Source: Globisporangium splendens
Taxonomy: Eukaryota; Oomycota; Peronosporomycetes; Pythiales; Pythiaceae
Assembly: GCA_006386115.1 (NCBI GenBank)
Contig: VFIW01000105.1
Location: 124,001 to 188,000, forward strand
Direction of reading: 5' to 3'
Length of the DNA stretch: 64,000 nucleotides
Shown here: in pieces, positions 34,527-46,400 of the stretch
Numbering within the stretch: the first letter of the stretch is position 1
Layout of the letters: each line of letters starts with the position of its first letter
Translations under genes and position numbers: made by a program
Notes under the pieces: model-generated
What the model saw: the letters and a program-made list of their open reading frames with translations, nothing else
Told to the model about the DNA's origin: nothing
The model's database searches: none

Positions 34527-36170
34527 ATGCCGCGTGCCAGCGCCGTGAGTGAGAAGGTGTGGGCGCAGGCGATCCACGCCGTGAGCGTGCAGAAGATGAG
34601 TCTGCGCCGCGCCGCGCAGCTCTACGGCGTGCACCACATGTCGCTGCATCGCCGCGTGCGCGGCCGGCACTTGGGCGCCACCGCCAGCAGCAGCAGCAAC
34701 AACAACAACAACAACATCTCTGTGGCAGACGAGTTTGCGCTCTCGAGGGCCGAACAGGATGAGGCGTTGCTCGTGCTGCACGAGCAGTTCCTCCACGAGC
34801 ACCAGGTCACGTCCGACGACGTGCGCTGCGTGGTGCGCACGATCGCGAGCCAGAGCGGCCACCGCGACCTGCCCTCCGACTTCCCGCCGAACCGCTGGAT
34901 CGCCGCGTCGAAGCGCGTCCACGGCTTCGTACAGCCCGTTAGCACTAGTGTGGCAACAGGAGCGGCAGCGGGGTCAAATGCTAGGGAACATGGCGACAAC
35001 GGCTCGAGTCTGCAGTCGAGCACCACGTCCAGTACCGCCGAACAAGGAGGCGATGGCGCAATCAACAGTAGCAGCAGACTCCCAGTAGCAGCAAATGCAA
35101 TGCACTCGATCACCAACAGCCGCCAGAGCTTATCGGCTGCCAGTCCCGGCCAGACGTATGCGTCCTTGTCGCCTCCACAGCAACAGCAACAACAGCAATT
35201 GAGTCGCGGGTATGCGGCGGCACCGAGAAACCACTCGCACTGCAATAGCAACGGAGGAGTTTACTATGGCAACGATGACGACGACAGCCAGATGGTGCAC
35301 GACAGCACGTCCGAAAGCGAGAGCGAGAACACCCGCGACTCGATCATGAATGACGACATTGACGACACCACAGGCAATGGCAAGCGCAACTCCCGCCAGA
35401 GCAACGTGGTCTCAGCAGAGACGTGGGAAAAGGCCATGGACGCCGTCGAGATCCACGGCATGAGTCTGCGCAACGCCGCCAAGGCTTACGGCGTGCACTT
35501 TGCAGCGCTGCATCGCCGCATCAAGAAGCGCGCGCGCCAGAAAGAAGCCGCACTGCCGCTCGAGAACTACATCCCGTTCGAGGACGAAGCCGGCATCGTG
35601 CGCGTGATCCATGCGCGCGCCGATCTGGGCATCCTCATGAGCCACGAGGAGATCGTGGACCTGCTCGTGCGCTCGAAGCTCAAGTACGTGGCAGCGGTGT
35701 CGACTGCTCTCTCGCGGTCGCTCATCCGGCGATTCCAGTCACGCGTGGAGCATTCGATCCGCCATTTGATCTGCGACTGGCCGCTGCCGCGAATCGACTC
35801 GCTCTGTCACTTTGGACCCCCGCCACCGCAACTTCAGCTTCAGCCGCGACAACGTGATCACTATGCAGTGGAGGAGACAGTGTCGTCGCCACCGCCGCGA
35901 GCGCTTCTGTCTCCTGCTTCGCACCAGCAGAATGGCCATCACGGCATCTCGGGATTCTATGGACGCGCCAGCCCCAGAAGCCTCGAGCCATCGGCTCCTC
36001 TTGAAAGTCGCTTGAGCCTGTCAGATCCGCTCTTGCGGCCACCGCTGTCCATGCACCAGAGAGAGAATGAGACGCACACACCAGTACTGCCGCCCATCAG
36101 CAGTCCCCATGGTGTAATGAATGTCGATCGCAGACCGTCGTTGTCGCCGTCGCTGGTGCTTCGGCTCTAA
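34527..36170 (+). CDS. Psq-type double helix-turn-helix protein (right copy)
   Basis: 547 residues from ATG 34527. It has the same domain order as the left copy: HTH near residue 25, Asn/Ser/Gln tracts, acidic stretch, second HTH, helical block and Pro-rich tail. Compared with the left copy it has one Asn fewer in the Asn run. It also has REQF>HEQF, SSAAEQ>SSTAEQ, DIDGTT>DIDDTT, GKHNSR>GKRNSR, ESHLS>ESRLS and ETHAP>ETHTP. No lesion breaks either copy, so both may be expressed. The two genes point away from each other's downstream sides, with their 5' ends facing the copine spacer. Confidence 0.85.
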   Translation: MPRASAVSEKVWAQAIHAVSVQKMSLRRAAQLYGVHHMSLHRRVRGRHLGATASSSSNNNNNNISVADEFALSRAEQDEALLVLHEQFLHEHQVTSDDVRCVVRTIASQSGHRDLPSDFPPNRWIAASKRVHGFVQPVSTSVATGAAAGSNAREHGDNGSSLQSSTTSSTAEQGGDGAINSSSRLPVAANAMHSITNSRQSLSAASPGQTYASLSPPQQQQQQQLSRGYAAAPRNHSHCNSNGGVYYGNDDDDSQMVHDSTSESESENTRDSIMNDDIDDTTGNGKRNSRQSNVVSAETWEKAMDAVEIHGMSLRNAAKAYGVHFAALHRRIKKRARQKEAALPLENYIPFEDEAGIVRVIHARADLGILMSHEEIVDLLVRSKLKYVAAVSTALSRSLIRRFQSRVEHSIRHLICDWPLPRIDSLCHFGPPPPQLQLQPRQRDHYAVEETVSSPPPRALLSPASHQQNGHHGISGFYGRASPRSLEPSAPLESRLSLSDPLLRPPLSMHQRENETHTPVLPPISSPHGVMNVDRRPSLSPSLVLRL

Positions 36171-36275
36171 GTACGACCCTACATCGAGGAAAAAAAAACG
36201 GAAACCACAACTTATTTATTAGCCGCATTTAATGATTGACTTATGACCTCACCTCATCCATTTAGCAGTTGGCGT

Positions 36276-36666
36276 TCATGAATTGCCGTGTGGCTGCGTA
36301 TCCTTTCGAAGAAGCGCACGAAGCTGCTCGTCCGAGACGCTCGTCTCAATCAGCACAACATCCTCGTCGCGCAGCACTGCGTGCGGGTATCTCCCCAGCG
36401 GCGTCACGAGGCGCGTCGCGCCAAACAGACTCTGCTTGGCGTTTGGCACCAGCGCATTCGCGTGGACCATCGTCCTGAATCAATCACACAGACAGCGTCA
36501 GCTCAGTCGCATGCAATAGAGAGAGATGGGGGTGCGTGCACGCGCATGTAGAAACACACCGCTGGGTCGTGAGGATGGACGTCGTTGATGCGTCGCTCTC
36601 ACTCGCATTCGCGCTCAGTGCCAGCCACAGACGCAGCATCCGCGCGCGGGCTTCGTGCGCATCCAT
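36276..36666 (-). CDS. Small Sm-fold protein, possibly Gemin7-like
   Basis: Two exons, 36666-36560 and 36474-36276, encode 101 residues. The N-terminus is helical (RARMLRLWLALS). The C-terminal half reads FGATRLVTPLGRYPHAVLRD followed by EDVVLIE. In Gemin7 the corresponding strand region has a V..F.ATD....L.TPLG...AALLR..D pattern, so an Sm-like fold of the SMN-complex protein Gemin7 is plausible. The match is short. The stop codon lies only 13 bp outside the right arm of the inverted duplication, so the duplication edge abuts this gene's 3' end. Unknown small protein is the alternative. Confidence 0.55.
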
Positions 36667-36803
36667 CTGCCTTTGCGCTCTGCATAATGAGCAACATGCA
36701 AGAATGTCCAGCGTTGATTGGTTATATCTTTAACCGATTCATCGTTTGATTGGATGGAAAACATGCAGCTCTATAACTACGAAATTCGAAATTCGAAAGG
36801 CTA

Positions 36804-38895
36804 TTATGCTGATGTGCCATCATGGTCAACCTCGACATGACGCAGCACTTGCTCGGCGTCGTTGGACAACTCGCGGCGCCGCGCCTGCTTCATCGTGTCG
36901 CCCTGCGGTCCGAGGAATCGGAGCGTGTCGAGCTCACGCTCGGCGATCGCGACGATGTCGACCAGGTCGCGTTTCGTGATGAGCTGCTTCTGGTGCGCGG
37001 CCAGCGCTGCGCCAGCGTACGTCGAGAAAAAGTCCACGCCCTCGCTGGAATCACAACAGACAAACAAGCAACGAATGTTAACCAGCACAAAAGGAAACGC
37101 GCAAAGGATAGTTGCGTACTTACGCTTGGTAGATGGCTTTTTGCTGGCCATCGCCCGTGGTTGACGAGCCTGGGGTCACGTCGTGGATGAATGTGCCCAG
37201 CACGCGGTCAGGAAACGCGTGCAGCAACTTGGACGCCAGCAGCGCGTCACCCTGGCCCGAGTCGCCAAAGAACACAAACTGGAACTCCGGGTACAACGCT
37301 GCAAAGCGCGTAAAGTTTTCCAGCTTCAAGCTGCTCAAGTACAGCAAAACATGAGCACAGTCCCAGTAAATCGGCAAATTTGTCGACCCACAAGCACACA
37401 AAATGAAAGCTGGTGGTTCTTTACCTGGCGATCTTCTTGCTGCTCACCAGTCCTTTGACGGAGCCGTTGAGCACCGTGGCATTCGGGATCCCGAGGCTCT
37501 TGAGGTGCTGCACCGTCATGTAGCGTCCGACGCTGAGCCATCCGCGTGGACGTGCCGTGAGAAACGTGATCGACGGTGGAAGCTTCTCGATTCTGGCTTC
37601 GTGATACGCCAACCCGCGCGAGATGCGTGCAAACAAGTCCGAGACGCCAGGATACGGGATGTGGAGCGGATAGCGCCGATCAAGCCATCTAACGTCAAGG
37701 CGAAAAAAAGAAAGAAAAAGTTCGTTAATGCTCGCAACGCATCAAGCAACTAATTACATGCATGTGGACATCAGAACAACAAGCGTACCCTGGGAACAGT
37801 GTGTCATCAATATCGCTGACCACTTTGACGAGGTTCGGTGCGTCTTGCTTGACTTTCAGGGCTTCGACTGCGATATGCTGCATGACCTGCACGACTTCAG
37901 TCAGATTCTTGTTTTCAAAGATCAAGTGGCTCAGATCCCCCGAATGCGGCGGTTCTTCTGCTGGTGCCGTGTCGTCGCGGAGTGGTTCATCGATGGTGAT
38001 ATCACTGGAAGAGTTTTGGCGCTGCTGCAGCTCGCGAACTTGTTGGCTTTCATCCACAGAAGAAGACTGCGGATCAATGGACTGTTCACACGCCAAGAGC
38101 TCGTCGCTGGTGTGAACCTGGTCCTTTAACAGCGTCAAGTCCTTCCCGTACGTCCCGCGCAGCACATTGCACGCTGCGGTGTGTAAAACCGCCTTCTCCG
38201 TGTGCAATGGCGACAGCAGGCAGTGCTGAATCGCACGAATAATCACCGCGCGGTTCGTGATACTAATGCCAAACAAACAAGAGTTGGTCTCGATTAATAC
38301 ACGTATTACCTCACTTCAATGACGCACTCGCAAACAAGAAACGCACCTGATCTCCTCGAGCCGCTGGCGCGTGATCACGTCGAGGATCTGCGCGCGCATG
38401 GCCGGTGAACACGCGTGCAGCATGAAGCCCGTCATGGTCTTGACAAACTGGCTCGAGTCCTCGGGTGATGTCGCGCCTAATATCCCATTCAGACTCGCAG
38501 CAGATACCCGCGCGAGCACGTTGTGGCACGCCAGCGGGTCGTCTATCTGCTGGTTGCGCGGCTTGATATGCACCTCCTTCTCCTTCTGGTGGTCGGCCGA
38601 GAACACGATGAGCGTGTTCTTGTCCTTGAGCGTCTTGAAGCGCCACGCCGTGCGCTGCTTGATGCCCTGCCACTTGCGCTGCAGCCCGCCCTTGGCGAGC
38701 TTCCACGTCGACACACTCCGCCATTGCTGCAGAAAGAGTTGCCATACACATCCACACATTCAGCACATTATTGGCGAGAAACATCAGTATGCTGCCTTTT
38801 GTTGAAGGGACATTTCCGCTTCGTACCTGCTGCTGTGGCACGCATGGCTTGGTGGGACGCATGCACAGCTGCGTGCTTTGCCCAAACCTACTCAT
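36804..38895 (-). CDS. App1/LNS2-type phosphatidate phosphatase with PH-like N-terminus
   Basis: Six minus-strand exons: 38895-38827, 38726-38347, 38262-37789, 37688-37425, 37330-37124 and 37044-36804; 544 residues. An in-frame ATG at 38964 is an alternative start. The N-terminal 80 residues (WRSVSTWKLAKGGLQRKW, then NTLIVFSADHQKEKEVHIK) look like a PH domain. A middle helical region is followed by the catalytic App1 fold: VVSDIDDTLFPGWLDRRYP with the DxDxT nucleophile loop, SITFLTARPRGWLSVGR, LNGSVKGLVSSKK, FVFFGDSGQGDALLA and GTFIHDV. Known role of the family: Mg-dependent removal of phosphate from phosphatidic acid, linked to endocytosis and actin patches. A GAGCAG tandem acceptor at 37331-37336 could add one Ser. 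Intact. Confidence 0.9.
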
Positions 38896-39702
38896 ACCAA
38901 CCGCCTGGACGCCTCGCGGCGGCGTCGTCCGCGCCGTCGATGCGCATCGAAGGTGGCGCCGCATTCCTTCTTGCCAAATACTGACATGTCAGGAACAAAA
39001 ACAGTGACGTCACTATTTAAATGTACATTTTAGTGACATGCGAAACGTTGAGCAAGTGTCCAACCTGAGCAGACACTAATGCTGTCACCGCCAAAAACGG
39101 CTGCATGCCGCAGTTGTTGCTGCTTTATGAGCACGGAATGCGCGCCAACCCCACGATCAACGGCATCTTTGTGAGCTGCAAGATCTCTTCGCTGCAGTTG
39201 GCACCCCTCAATGACACGACAGGTAGAATTTGTGGAGACGACGGAGCAAAACGAGTACATTCACACCTCGTTCTCTCAGTTTTCGGATTTTGAACCAAGC
39301 GAGCAGGTTGAAAATGGTTTGCAAGCTCGCAAGTGTGGACATATTCGTGTCGATGGAGAGTAAACTGGTTGAGCCTCCTGTTCGTAGTGCCTCATTGACT
39401 TAGGCAAACAGACGCCAACAACAGAAGGCTAACCAGATCGGACTCGACAAGTCGTTTATTCGTTGGTATGATGTGCGTTCTCGACTCGGACATTTCAACT
39501 GACGGCTACTTGACAAACATAATCACCAATCCTTGTTTGCTTTTCCTGCTTGTTGCTTATATTTAGTGAATGAGTCCCAGTTTACAAAAATGTAGTCTGT
39601 TATTTTGCTTCCTCGCTTCTCGCTCTGGTGTGTGTGAGAGTGCGTTTCCTCTCCTTTCTGTGCTTGCTTATTCACTTGTTTGTCGTCTGTATTTGTGTGT
39701 GT
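38896..39702. other. Intergenic
   Basis: About 800 bp between two minus-strand genes. It includes the App1-type promoter and the 3' end of the EEP nuclease gene. Only short ORFs; nothing recognised. Confidence 0.55.
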
Positions 39703-41547
39703 TCATGCGGATGTGTGGTCTGCCGTCGTCGCCTCGGTGTTTGTGCGCAAAAATTCAAATTCCGCCATGATCGGCACATGGTCACTGCCAAACTTGGAGT
39801 TTGGAATTCCATTGTGGTTGCCGTGGAGGCCGCTAGGCAAGCGTCCCGACTTGTTGTAGCTGTCCGAGAGCGCGAGTCGATTGAGCCAATTCGGCGGACC
39901 TTCTTCGCTGCGCAGGACGCTTTCGTCGGGGATGTCGAGGATCTTGGCCGGTGCGAGACTGCTCTGCGAGTACCAAATGTAGTCGATCGTCCAGCAGCGA
40001 CGGTAGTTCACCGTCGTGTGCGGAGGCTCGTCTTTTTTGCCTGCTTTAATATGAAGCGATGTTTCGTCGTGAACACCACTAGCGATCGCGTTCTGTTTGT
40101 ACTTTGCGTATGCGCTCTTGAACGTCTCAGTTACGCCCTCCAGGTTGGGCTTCTGCATGAACGCCGTCTCCATGTACTCGTAAATGGCCGATTCCGGCGA
40201 GTTGTTGAAATCACCACACAGAACGATCTGCATCAACGACAGATAGTAGAGAAAGAGAGAATGAATACAAGCACAGTCATAACCACAAGCACTACATAAC
40301 AGCGATGGACTGCTGACAAACCACGTACCGGGAGATGATTCTTGCCCGTGACCGTGTCCGCCATGTCGCGCTCGTACTTGTCCATGACGTCACTAGTCAT
40401 CCGTATCACTTCCTCTTCTAGCTCAAACAACTCAGACATCTGGTGATCGACTTTCCTATAGACAAAAAGGCAAAACGACGATTAGAAAGTGTCATTGAGC
40501 AAAATTACTCATACTATCACAGAGTCCAACGCAAGGACAACGTACTTTGCATTCCACCACAAGTGCGTGCATCCAACGAGCACAAATTGCGCAAAGTGGC
40601 GCATCTTCAAGAGCGCGAGGATCGCCACGCGGTCGTGCGGGTCGTGAAAGTTGACGGATTCACATTCCTTCAACTCAAACTTGTCTTTCCTTTTGGCATA
40701 ACAACAAACAGAAAAGGCAAGCATAATGTTAGCCAGAGCGTACAGAGTCCCCAATAAGCAATGAAGTATAAGCCAGCCGCACATACTTGAAGAAGATACC
40801 GCAGCCGTCGTGTTTCTTCTCGCCCGACCAATTCGAGACGTGGATAGATGGACGCTTCACAAACACGCTGTCATAACCTCGGTCACTCAACTCGGGCTTG
40901 AAAAACCTGTGCACAAGCCACAAACGCAACAGACAACACAATAACGTGCAAATCAGAATACACACGCCACACGCACAGCAAGCACCATAATGCCAGCATA
41001 CGTCCAGTAGTCGCTCAACTCCTCCAGGCACACGACATCGGCGTCGAGCTCCTCCAGCTGCCGCAGCAACACCATCTTTCGATTCTCCCAGTTCAGACTC
41101 GAGTCGACAACGTACGGAAAGTGATTGCGCGTCGCTAAATTGCTCGCGAGGATATTCAACTGTATACACACAGGACAAATACATCCATCGCCAGGTCAAC
41201 ACAACAAATTGCTTCGCATCCAAAACGCCATTGCCCACAAAGAGCAAGTAATCATAACGCACCTGCACGACGGTGATAGTCTCCCTCGACAGCTTGTCCT
41301 CACCGACTTGCTGCAGCTGCTGTGCGCATTTCAGGAACCGCTGCGTGCTGCTGCCCGTTCCATCTTCCGCCGCGCCACTTGAAGAGAGCGATGTGACGCC
41401 GCGCCGTCCTCTGCCGGCCGCGCTGCTGCTGCTCAGCCGCTGGAGCGACTTCCACACGCGCTGGTTGTGGCGGCCGATGGACACGGACGCCAGCAGCGCG
41501 ACGCCCATGCCCACGCACACCGCGAGGGGTTTCGCGGAGCCCGCCAT
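39703..41547 (-). CDS. CCR4-type EEP nuclease with N-terminal membrane anchor
   Basis: Six minus-strand exons: 41547-41263, 41159-41002, 40906-40787, 40689-40546, 40455-40329 and 40227-39703; 452 residues. The N-terminus has one hydrophobic segment (AVCVGMGVALLASVSIG), a likely membrane anchor or mitochondrial presequence. The exo/endonuclease/phosphatase fold then shows LNILASN, VVCLEELSDYWTFFKPEL (metal-binding Glu), GCTHLWWNAK, IVLCGDFNNSPESA, WTIDYIWYS and GSDHVPIMAEF with the catalytic Asp and His. These are the CCR4/Angel/nocturnin-type deadenylase motifs. No leucine-rich repeats are present, so it is not canonical CCR4. Function is probably 3'-5' RNA or nucleotide phosphodiesterase. 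Intact. Confidence 0.92.
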
Positions 41548-42033
41548 GCCGTTTCTTCCGTGCTCACTCCTGTTTCCAGCACGATGTGCGCAGTAAATTA
41601 GGCAAAAACGCAACATCAAAGTGCCGAAAATAAGGGATCGATTGAGGACACCGATCCTGATTTCAGAACCTTAAACTAGAGTATATGGTGCTTTAAAAAC
41701 CTCGGGTGTGCAGTGGAGGCGAGGTTATTTAGGAGTGACACTCGTGAGGTTATTTGTGTAGTGGCGCGGGTCCAACCAAACGGCTCGAAGCGCAAATGGT
41801 GGCGCTCATTTTTGGATTCAGGTTACCGACAGTCCGAAAGCCAATTTTCTCTCTGGTGCGTTCCCCTTGGACTCTGCGTGTGTGTGTGTCTGTGTGTGTG
41901 TCTGTGTGTGTGTGTGGCTCTGTGGACGTGCACAGCGTGCTGTAGAAGCGACCGACCTGCAAGTAGAATGCGGCAATGGATGTGATTGACTGGTTTTGTG
42001 TCTCAATGCAATAATGGCAGCCCTTTATCCAAG
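41548..42033. other. Divergent intergenic region with microsatellite
   Basis: About 490 bp between the EEP nuclease (minus) and RPS20 (plus), likely shared promoter space. Contains the TG-rich tract listed separately. Confidence 0.6.
41877..41917. repeat. (TG)n microsatellite
   Basis: About 40 bases of TG repeats broken by single TC steps. A second short (GT)n lies in the RPS20 intron at 42193-42212. Confidence 0.9.
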
Positions 42034-42493
42034 ATGTCCCTCGTCAACAAGCCAAAGACCGTCGAAGCGGAGGAGACCCGTATCCACCGCATTCGTATTA
42101 CGTTGTCCAGCCGCAACGTCAAGAACCTTGAGAAGGGTGCGTACGATATGGAGTATATGACGACTGTGCTTGTAGTGCGTGTGTGTTCTGACATGTGTGT
42201 GTGTGTGTGTGTCATAATGCTGAATGGCAACAGTGTGCGCTGACTTGAAGCGTGGTGCCGTCGACAAGAACTTGAAGGTGTCGGGTCCAGTGCGTCTCCC
42301 AACCAAGATCCTGCGTTTGACCACGCGCAAGTCGCCATGTGGTGAAGGTACCAACACCTGGGACCGCTTCGAGATGCGCATCCACAAGCGCATCATCGAC
42401 TTGCACGCGCCTTCCGACATCGTCAAGCAGATCACGTCGATCTCCATCGAGCCTGGTGTCGAGGTCGAAGTGACCATCGCCGACTCGGCGTAA
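42034..42493 (+). CDS. RPS20: 40S ribosomal protein S20 (uS10)
   Basis: Exons 42034-42136 and 42234-42493 encode 120 residues, the usual size. The protein begins [20 protein letters not shown] and contains [39 protein letters not shown] and [20 protein letters not shown]. It ends [15 protein letters not shown]. The 97 bp intron (donor GTGCGT, acceptor CAG) contains a GT microsatellite. Known role: small-subunit head protein. No defects. Confidence 0.98.
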
Positions 42494-43433
42494 GCGTCTC
42501 GCACCATTCGTCTTTCGGTAGAGACACGTAATAGGGAGCAGCACGAAAGTTGTATTGCCTTGTGATGTTAACATGTCATAACAAAATAGAATTTCGTGTG
42601 TCCCCAGTCTTTGCGGGCACTACAAAGTAAATCACTTTCGTCTTGGATAATTACTTTTGCTTTTTGTGTCTTTAGGAATCGGAGACACTGGTGGTCGAGT
42701 GACAAAGCGAGCGTGCGGTCCTGGAGGCGTCCAGCAGCCCGAAGGGTCTCGACTTGATACGAATTTCTGTTCTGTGCCCCACTTTTGAGTGGCGCCGCCT
42801 CTCGCGGCGTCTTCCTGGTGAGCATTCCTCCCGAGTTGATTTCATCACACGGTTGGCGTAGAAGGCGTCAGTGTTGCACCCGATCGTGCATGCGTCGCGC
42901 AGCTCCTCTTCCTCAGAGAGGGAAAAGTTGCAGGAGCGCACTGCCGGCATCGGCATTCAAACCACGACGACCGCAGCGGTCTGCGCACAATCGGCGAGCG
43001 CAAAAGTATGCCGATGCAATGCAATAAAATACGAAAAAGATCGTGATAAATGCCGAGTACGATGACGTGCCCCATCTTCCAGCGTCCCGATCGCTTCGAG
43101 CGCCGAGATCGCCAATGCGATACTCAGCAGATCATCGCCACCCCTCGACCTCGGCGGATGCAGTCACGACTCGGCTCGTCAAGAAGGACACAGGACTTCA
43201 ACTCGCGAAATGGAGCATGCCGCGGACGGGTACAGGAGTGATGGTTTCCCTTTTGCAAGGCACCGGTCAAAAATAAGGCCAATTGCCCAAGCGCTCGAGG
43301 TACGGCGAGGATGCATGGCGGATATTCGCATGTGTATTGCTGGCGTATCGTGTGTCTGCTGTTTATCACGTGTGTGGGTGTGCTGTGTCCCAGGACCAAC
43401 CGCTGGACTTGATGCCTGGAGGTGGCAGCAGCC
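42494..43433. other. Intergenic
   Basis: About 940 bp between RPS20 and the kinesin locus, with short overlapping ORFs in all frames and none convincing. It should include the RPS20 3' UTR and the old kinesin promoter. Confidence 0.55.
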
Positions 43434-46400
43434 ATGGCGGAAAATGTGCAAGTCGCGGTCCGCGTGCGGCCGTTTAACGAGCGCGAGAAGCACTTGCAGA
43501 GCACGTCGTGCATTCGTACGTTGTCGTATAATGTGGGAACAAAGGTGACGGGGATGCTAACACACTCTGATTAACGGTAGGGATGACAAAGGAGACCCAG
43601 CAGACTGTCATTACCGACCCGGAGACAAACGCGGAAAAAGCGTTTACATTCGACTACAGGTGTGCATCGAGAGAGGCATACTGGGCTGAGATGATAGGGG
43701 TGCTGATGCGAGTGTTTACGTGTGTGTTTTGATCCTTGCAGTTATAACAGCTTTGTCGATCCAGATGACCCCGATCGCGCTTCTCAGGACACCGTGTGGG
43801 ATGGCATCGGCGTCAAGGTGCCTTCATGGCATGTTTTCAAATGATGATGCTCATTTAATCAGCTAATATGTATGCAAACGGGCTGGCAACGATGCTGCCA
43901 TAGGTGCTCGAGCATGCCTGGAATGGATTCAACGTGAGCTTGTTCGCGTACGGCCAAACAGGTTCAGGAAAGTCATTTTCCATGGTGGTGTATGGAAGCG
44001 AGAGAGGCATCATCTCACGTGCCTCTGAAGTCATCTTCGACGCATTGAAGCAAACACGATAGATATCTCGTTCAAAGTGGAGGCGAGCATGATGGAGATA
44101 TACAACGAGCGCGTGAAAGGTGGGATCAAAACATGAGCTTGTTGTTGACAAAATCAAATGCTAACCTTGCGGACTTTGGTCGTCCATGACCTCAGATCTC
44201 TTCAATCCGGCGCTCGATAATCTGAAAATTCGCGATCACCCAAGACAGGGACCTTATGCCGAAGGACTAATTCGAAGTGCAGTGTCAACACACAAGGAGA
44301 TCAGCCGAGCGAGTATTCCTAACTGAAAGCCTTCTTGTTTGATGTCCTTGTTGGATACCACTTACCTCATTTGTGTGCATTTTCTCTAAGCTTATGGATG
44401 CTGGGATTTTGGCAAGAACAACGGCTTCTACCAATATGAATGCAACAAGCTCTCGGGCACACACAATTTTTCAAATCATAGTCACCCAGTCTGAGCTCAA
44501 TCAAGCGAGTGGTAAGGTGCTGGAGAAAGTTAGCCGAATCAACCTGATTGATCTCGCCGGAAGCGAGCGCGCTGCAAGCACAGGAGCGACTGGGTCACGC
44601 TTGAAAGAGGGTGCAGCGATCAATCAAGTGAGTCTACTGGAGCTAGTACAAGCGAAAATGTTGTGGAGTTCTAAACTGCTTGCGTTTTCCATTAGTCCCT
44701 GTCTGCACTCGAAAATTGCATTTCTGCGTTGGCTGATCTCGCGAATGGCAAGAAAAAGGTCCTGGTTCCCTACTGAAACTCTAAATTGGTACGTAGAGTA
44801 TCAGCTCTTCATTATTTTGTGAGTACGGATATCGACGCATTGACCACATGTAGACGCATCTACTCAAAGACTCACTTGGGGGACATTCAAAAACGATCAT
44901 GATCGCAGCATTGAGTCCCGCGAGTGTGAACTACTCAGTGAGTTCATCCTGTTGCTACCTGCCAAAAAACAACTTTGCTCACCTAACCAATATTGTATTG
45001 AATGGAACAGGAAACCTTAAGTACGTTGAGATATGCTGATCGTGCGAAGCAGATAAAAAAATCAGGCTGTCGTGAACGAAGACCCAAATCAACTACTCAT
45101 CCGGCAGCTAAAAGAAGAACTAGAGGCATTGCGAAAAGCGATGATGGAGAACGCAGGCAGTCGACCAAATTCTCGAGAGTATGGAGACAGCGCAGTTGGC
45201 GAAGAAGGATTTCATCCTGCAATTCTCGACCCAGCACGAGAAAAAGAAGTCGCCAGCATAAAAGAGCAGCTTGAGGAACATCAACGTCTACTTCGAGAGA
45301 GCGAGGTTGGGCAGGGAGCAAGCATTGTGACGTAACTATGCGATGCAAAGAGTGCTTACGATGATATTGCTTTGGGGATGTAGAAAACGTGGACTGAACG
45401 CCTGAAAGAAACTGAAGAGCTTGCGAGAAATCGAGAAGAGCAACTGAAGATGCTCGGGCTTGTCAGTAATACAAACGATCTGAAATCCAAGTCGATGATG
45501 GTATGTTTTGTTGACCTTGCTGCCCTGCCGTATGGTCACTTGACTCTCTCCACATATCTCTTTAGGAGCCACACTTACTGAATCTCAACGAAGATCAGCT
45601 CACGGCAGAGAAATTGCTATATTTTCTCAGCGTTGGTGACAATAAAGTGGGCCGAATTGATGCCGAAGAAGAGCAAAGCATTGTGATTGGGGGGCTCGGT
45701 ATTTTGAAAGAGCACTGCGTGATTCTTCGGAAAAGAAGAGCGTCAGCTCACTTTCCGAGCACGAGGAAGAAAGTCAACTAGACGAAGCGATCGCGGAGCA
45801 AGATGTGCTCGTGCTCTGTGCTAGCCAGGGAGCGAAAGTATATATCAACGCAACCACGACCAATGAGGACAGCGAGGTTGAGCTCCATCATTGTGATCGC
45901 CTGGTTCTTGGCAATGCAAATGCTTTTTCGGGTAAAAAGAACGTTTTGGTCACCACTTACCAAGATTGTATTGGACCTAACACTTGAGGTGATGATAACC
46001 TTAGGTTGCGATTCCGTCGGCTCGCTCCAACAATGCTGACCCCGATGAGTTAGCGAATGAATCACTGTTCGACTGGCAACTAGCAATGAAGGAATTAAAC
46101 AGTTCTCAGATCAAAGCAAACCTCGAGCATGAAGAGATTGCAGAAAAGGAGAAGGCGGAAATGGATGCCCGCGTGAAGAAAATGGAGGAAAAGTAAGTGC
46201 ACGCGAGTTTATTGTATTCAAGCTGCTTGCTAATCGCGTATGTTATGGAGACAGAATGCAGCAGGAACAGAAGCTAGCAGAAGAAAAGCTTCTAAAGCAG
46301 CGGGAGGAATGGGAATTGCAGGTTCGAGAAATGAACGAGAAGATGCGAGAAAAGGAAGACGAGGTCAAAAATCAGATGCAGACGGAAGGAGACCTTGGCA

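Larger units (their letters stand above)
33430..36263 (+). repeat. Right arm of large inverted duplication
   Basis: Reverse complement of 23002-25832. The inner edge is abrupt (TGGAAAGACC at 33430, preceded by unrelated sequence). The outer edge carries an extra TGAGG unit. Unlike the left arm, the inner edge stops in the middle of repeat unit A, so this looks like the derived copy. Confidence 0.95.
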
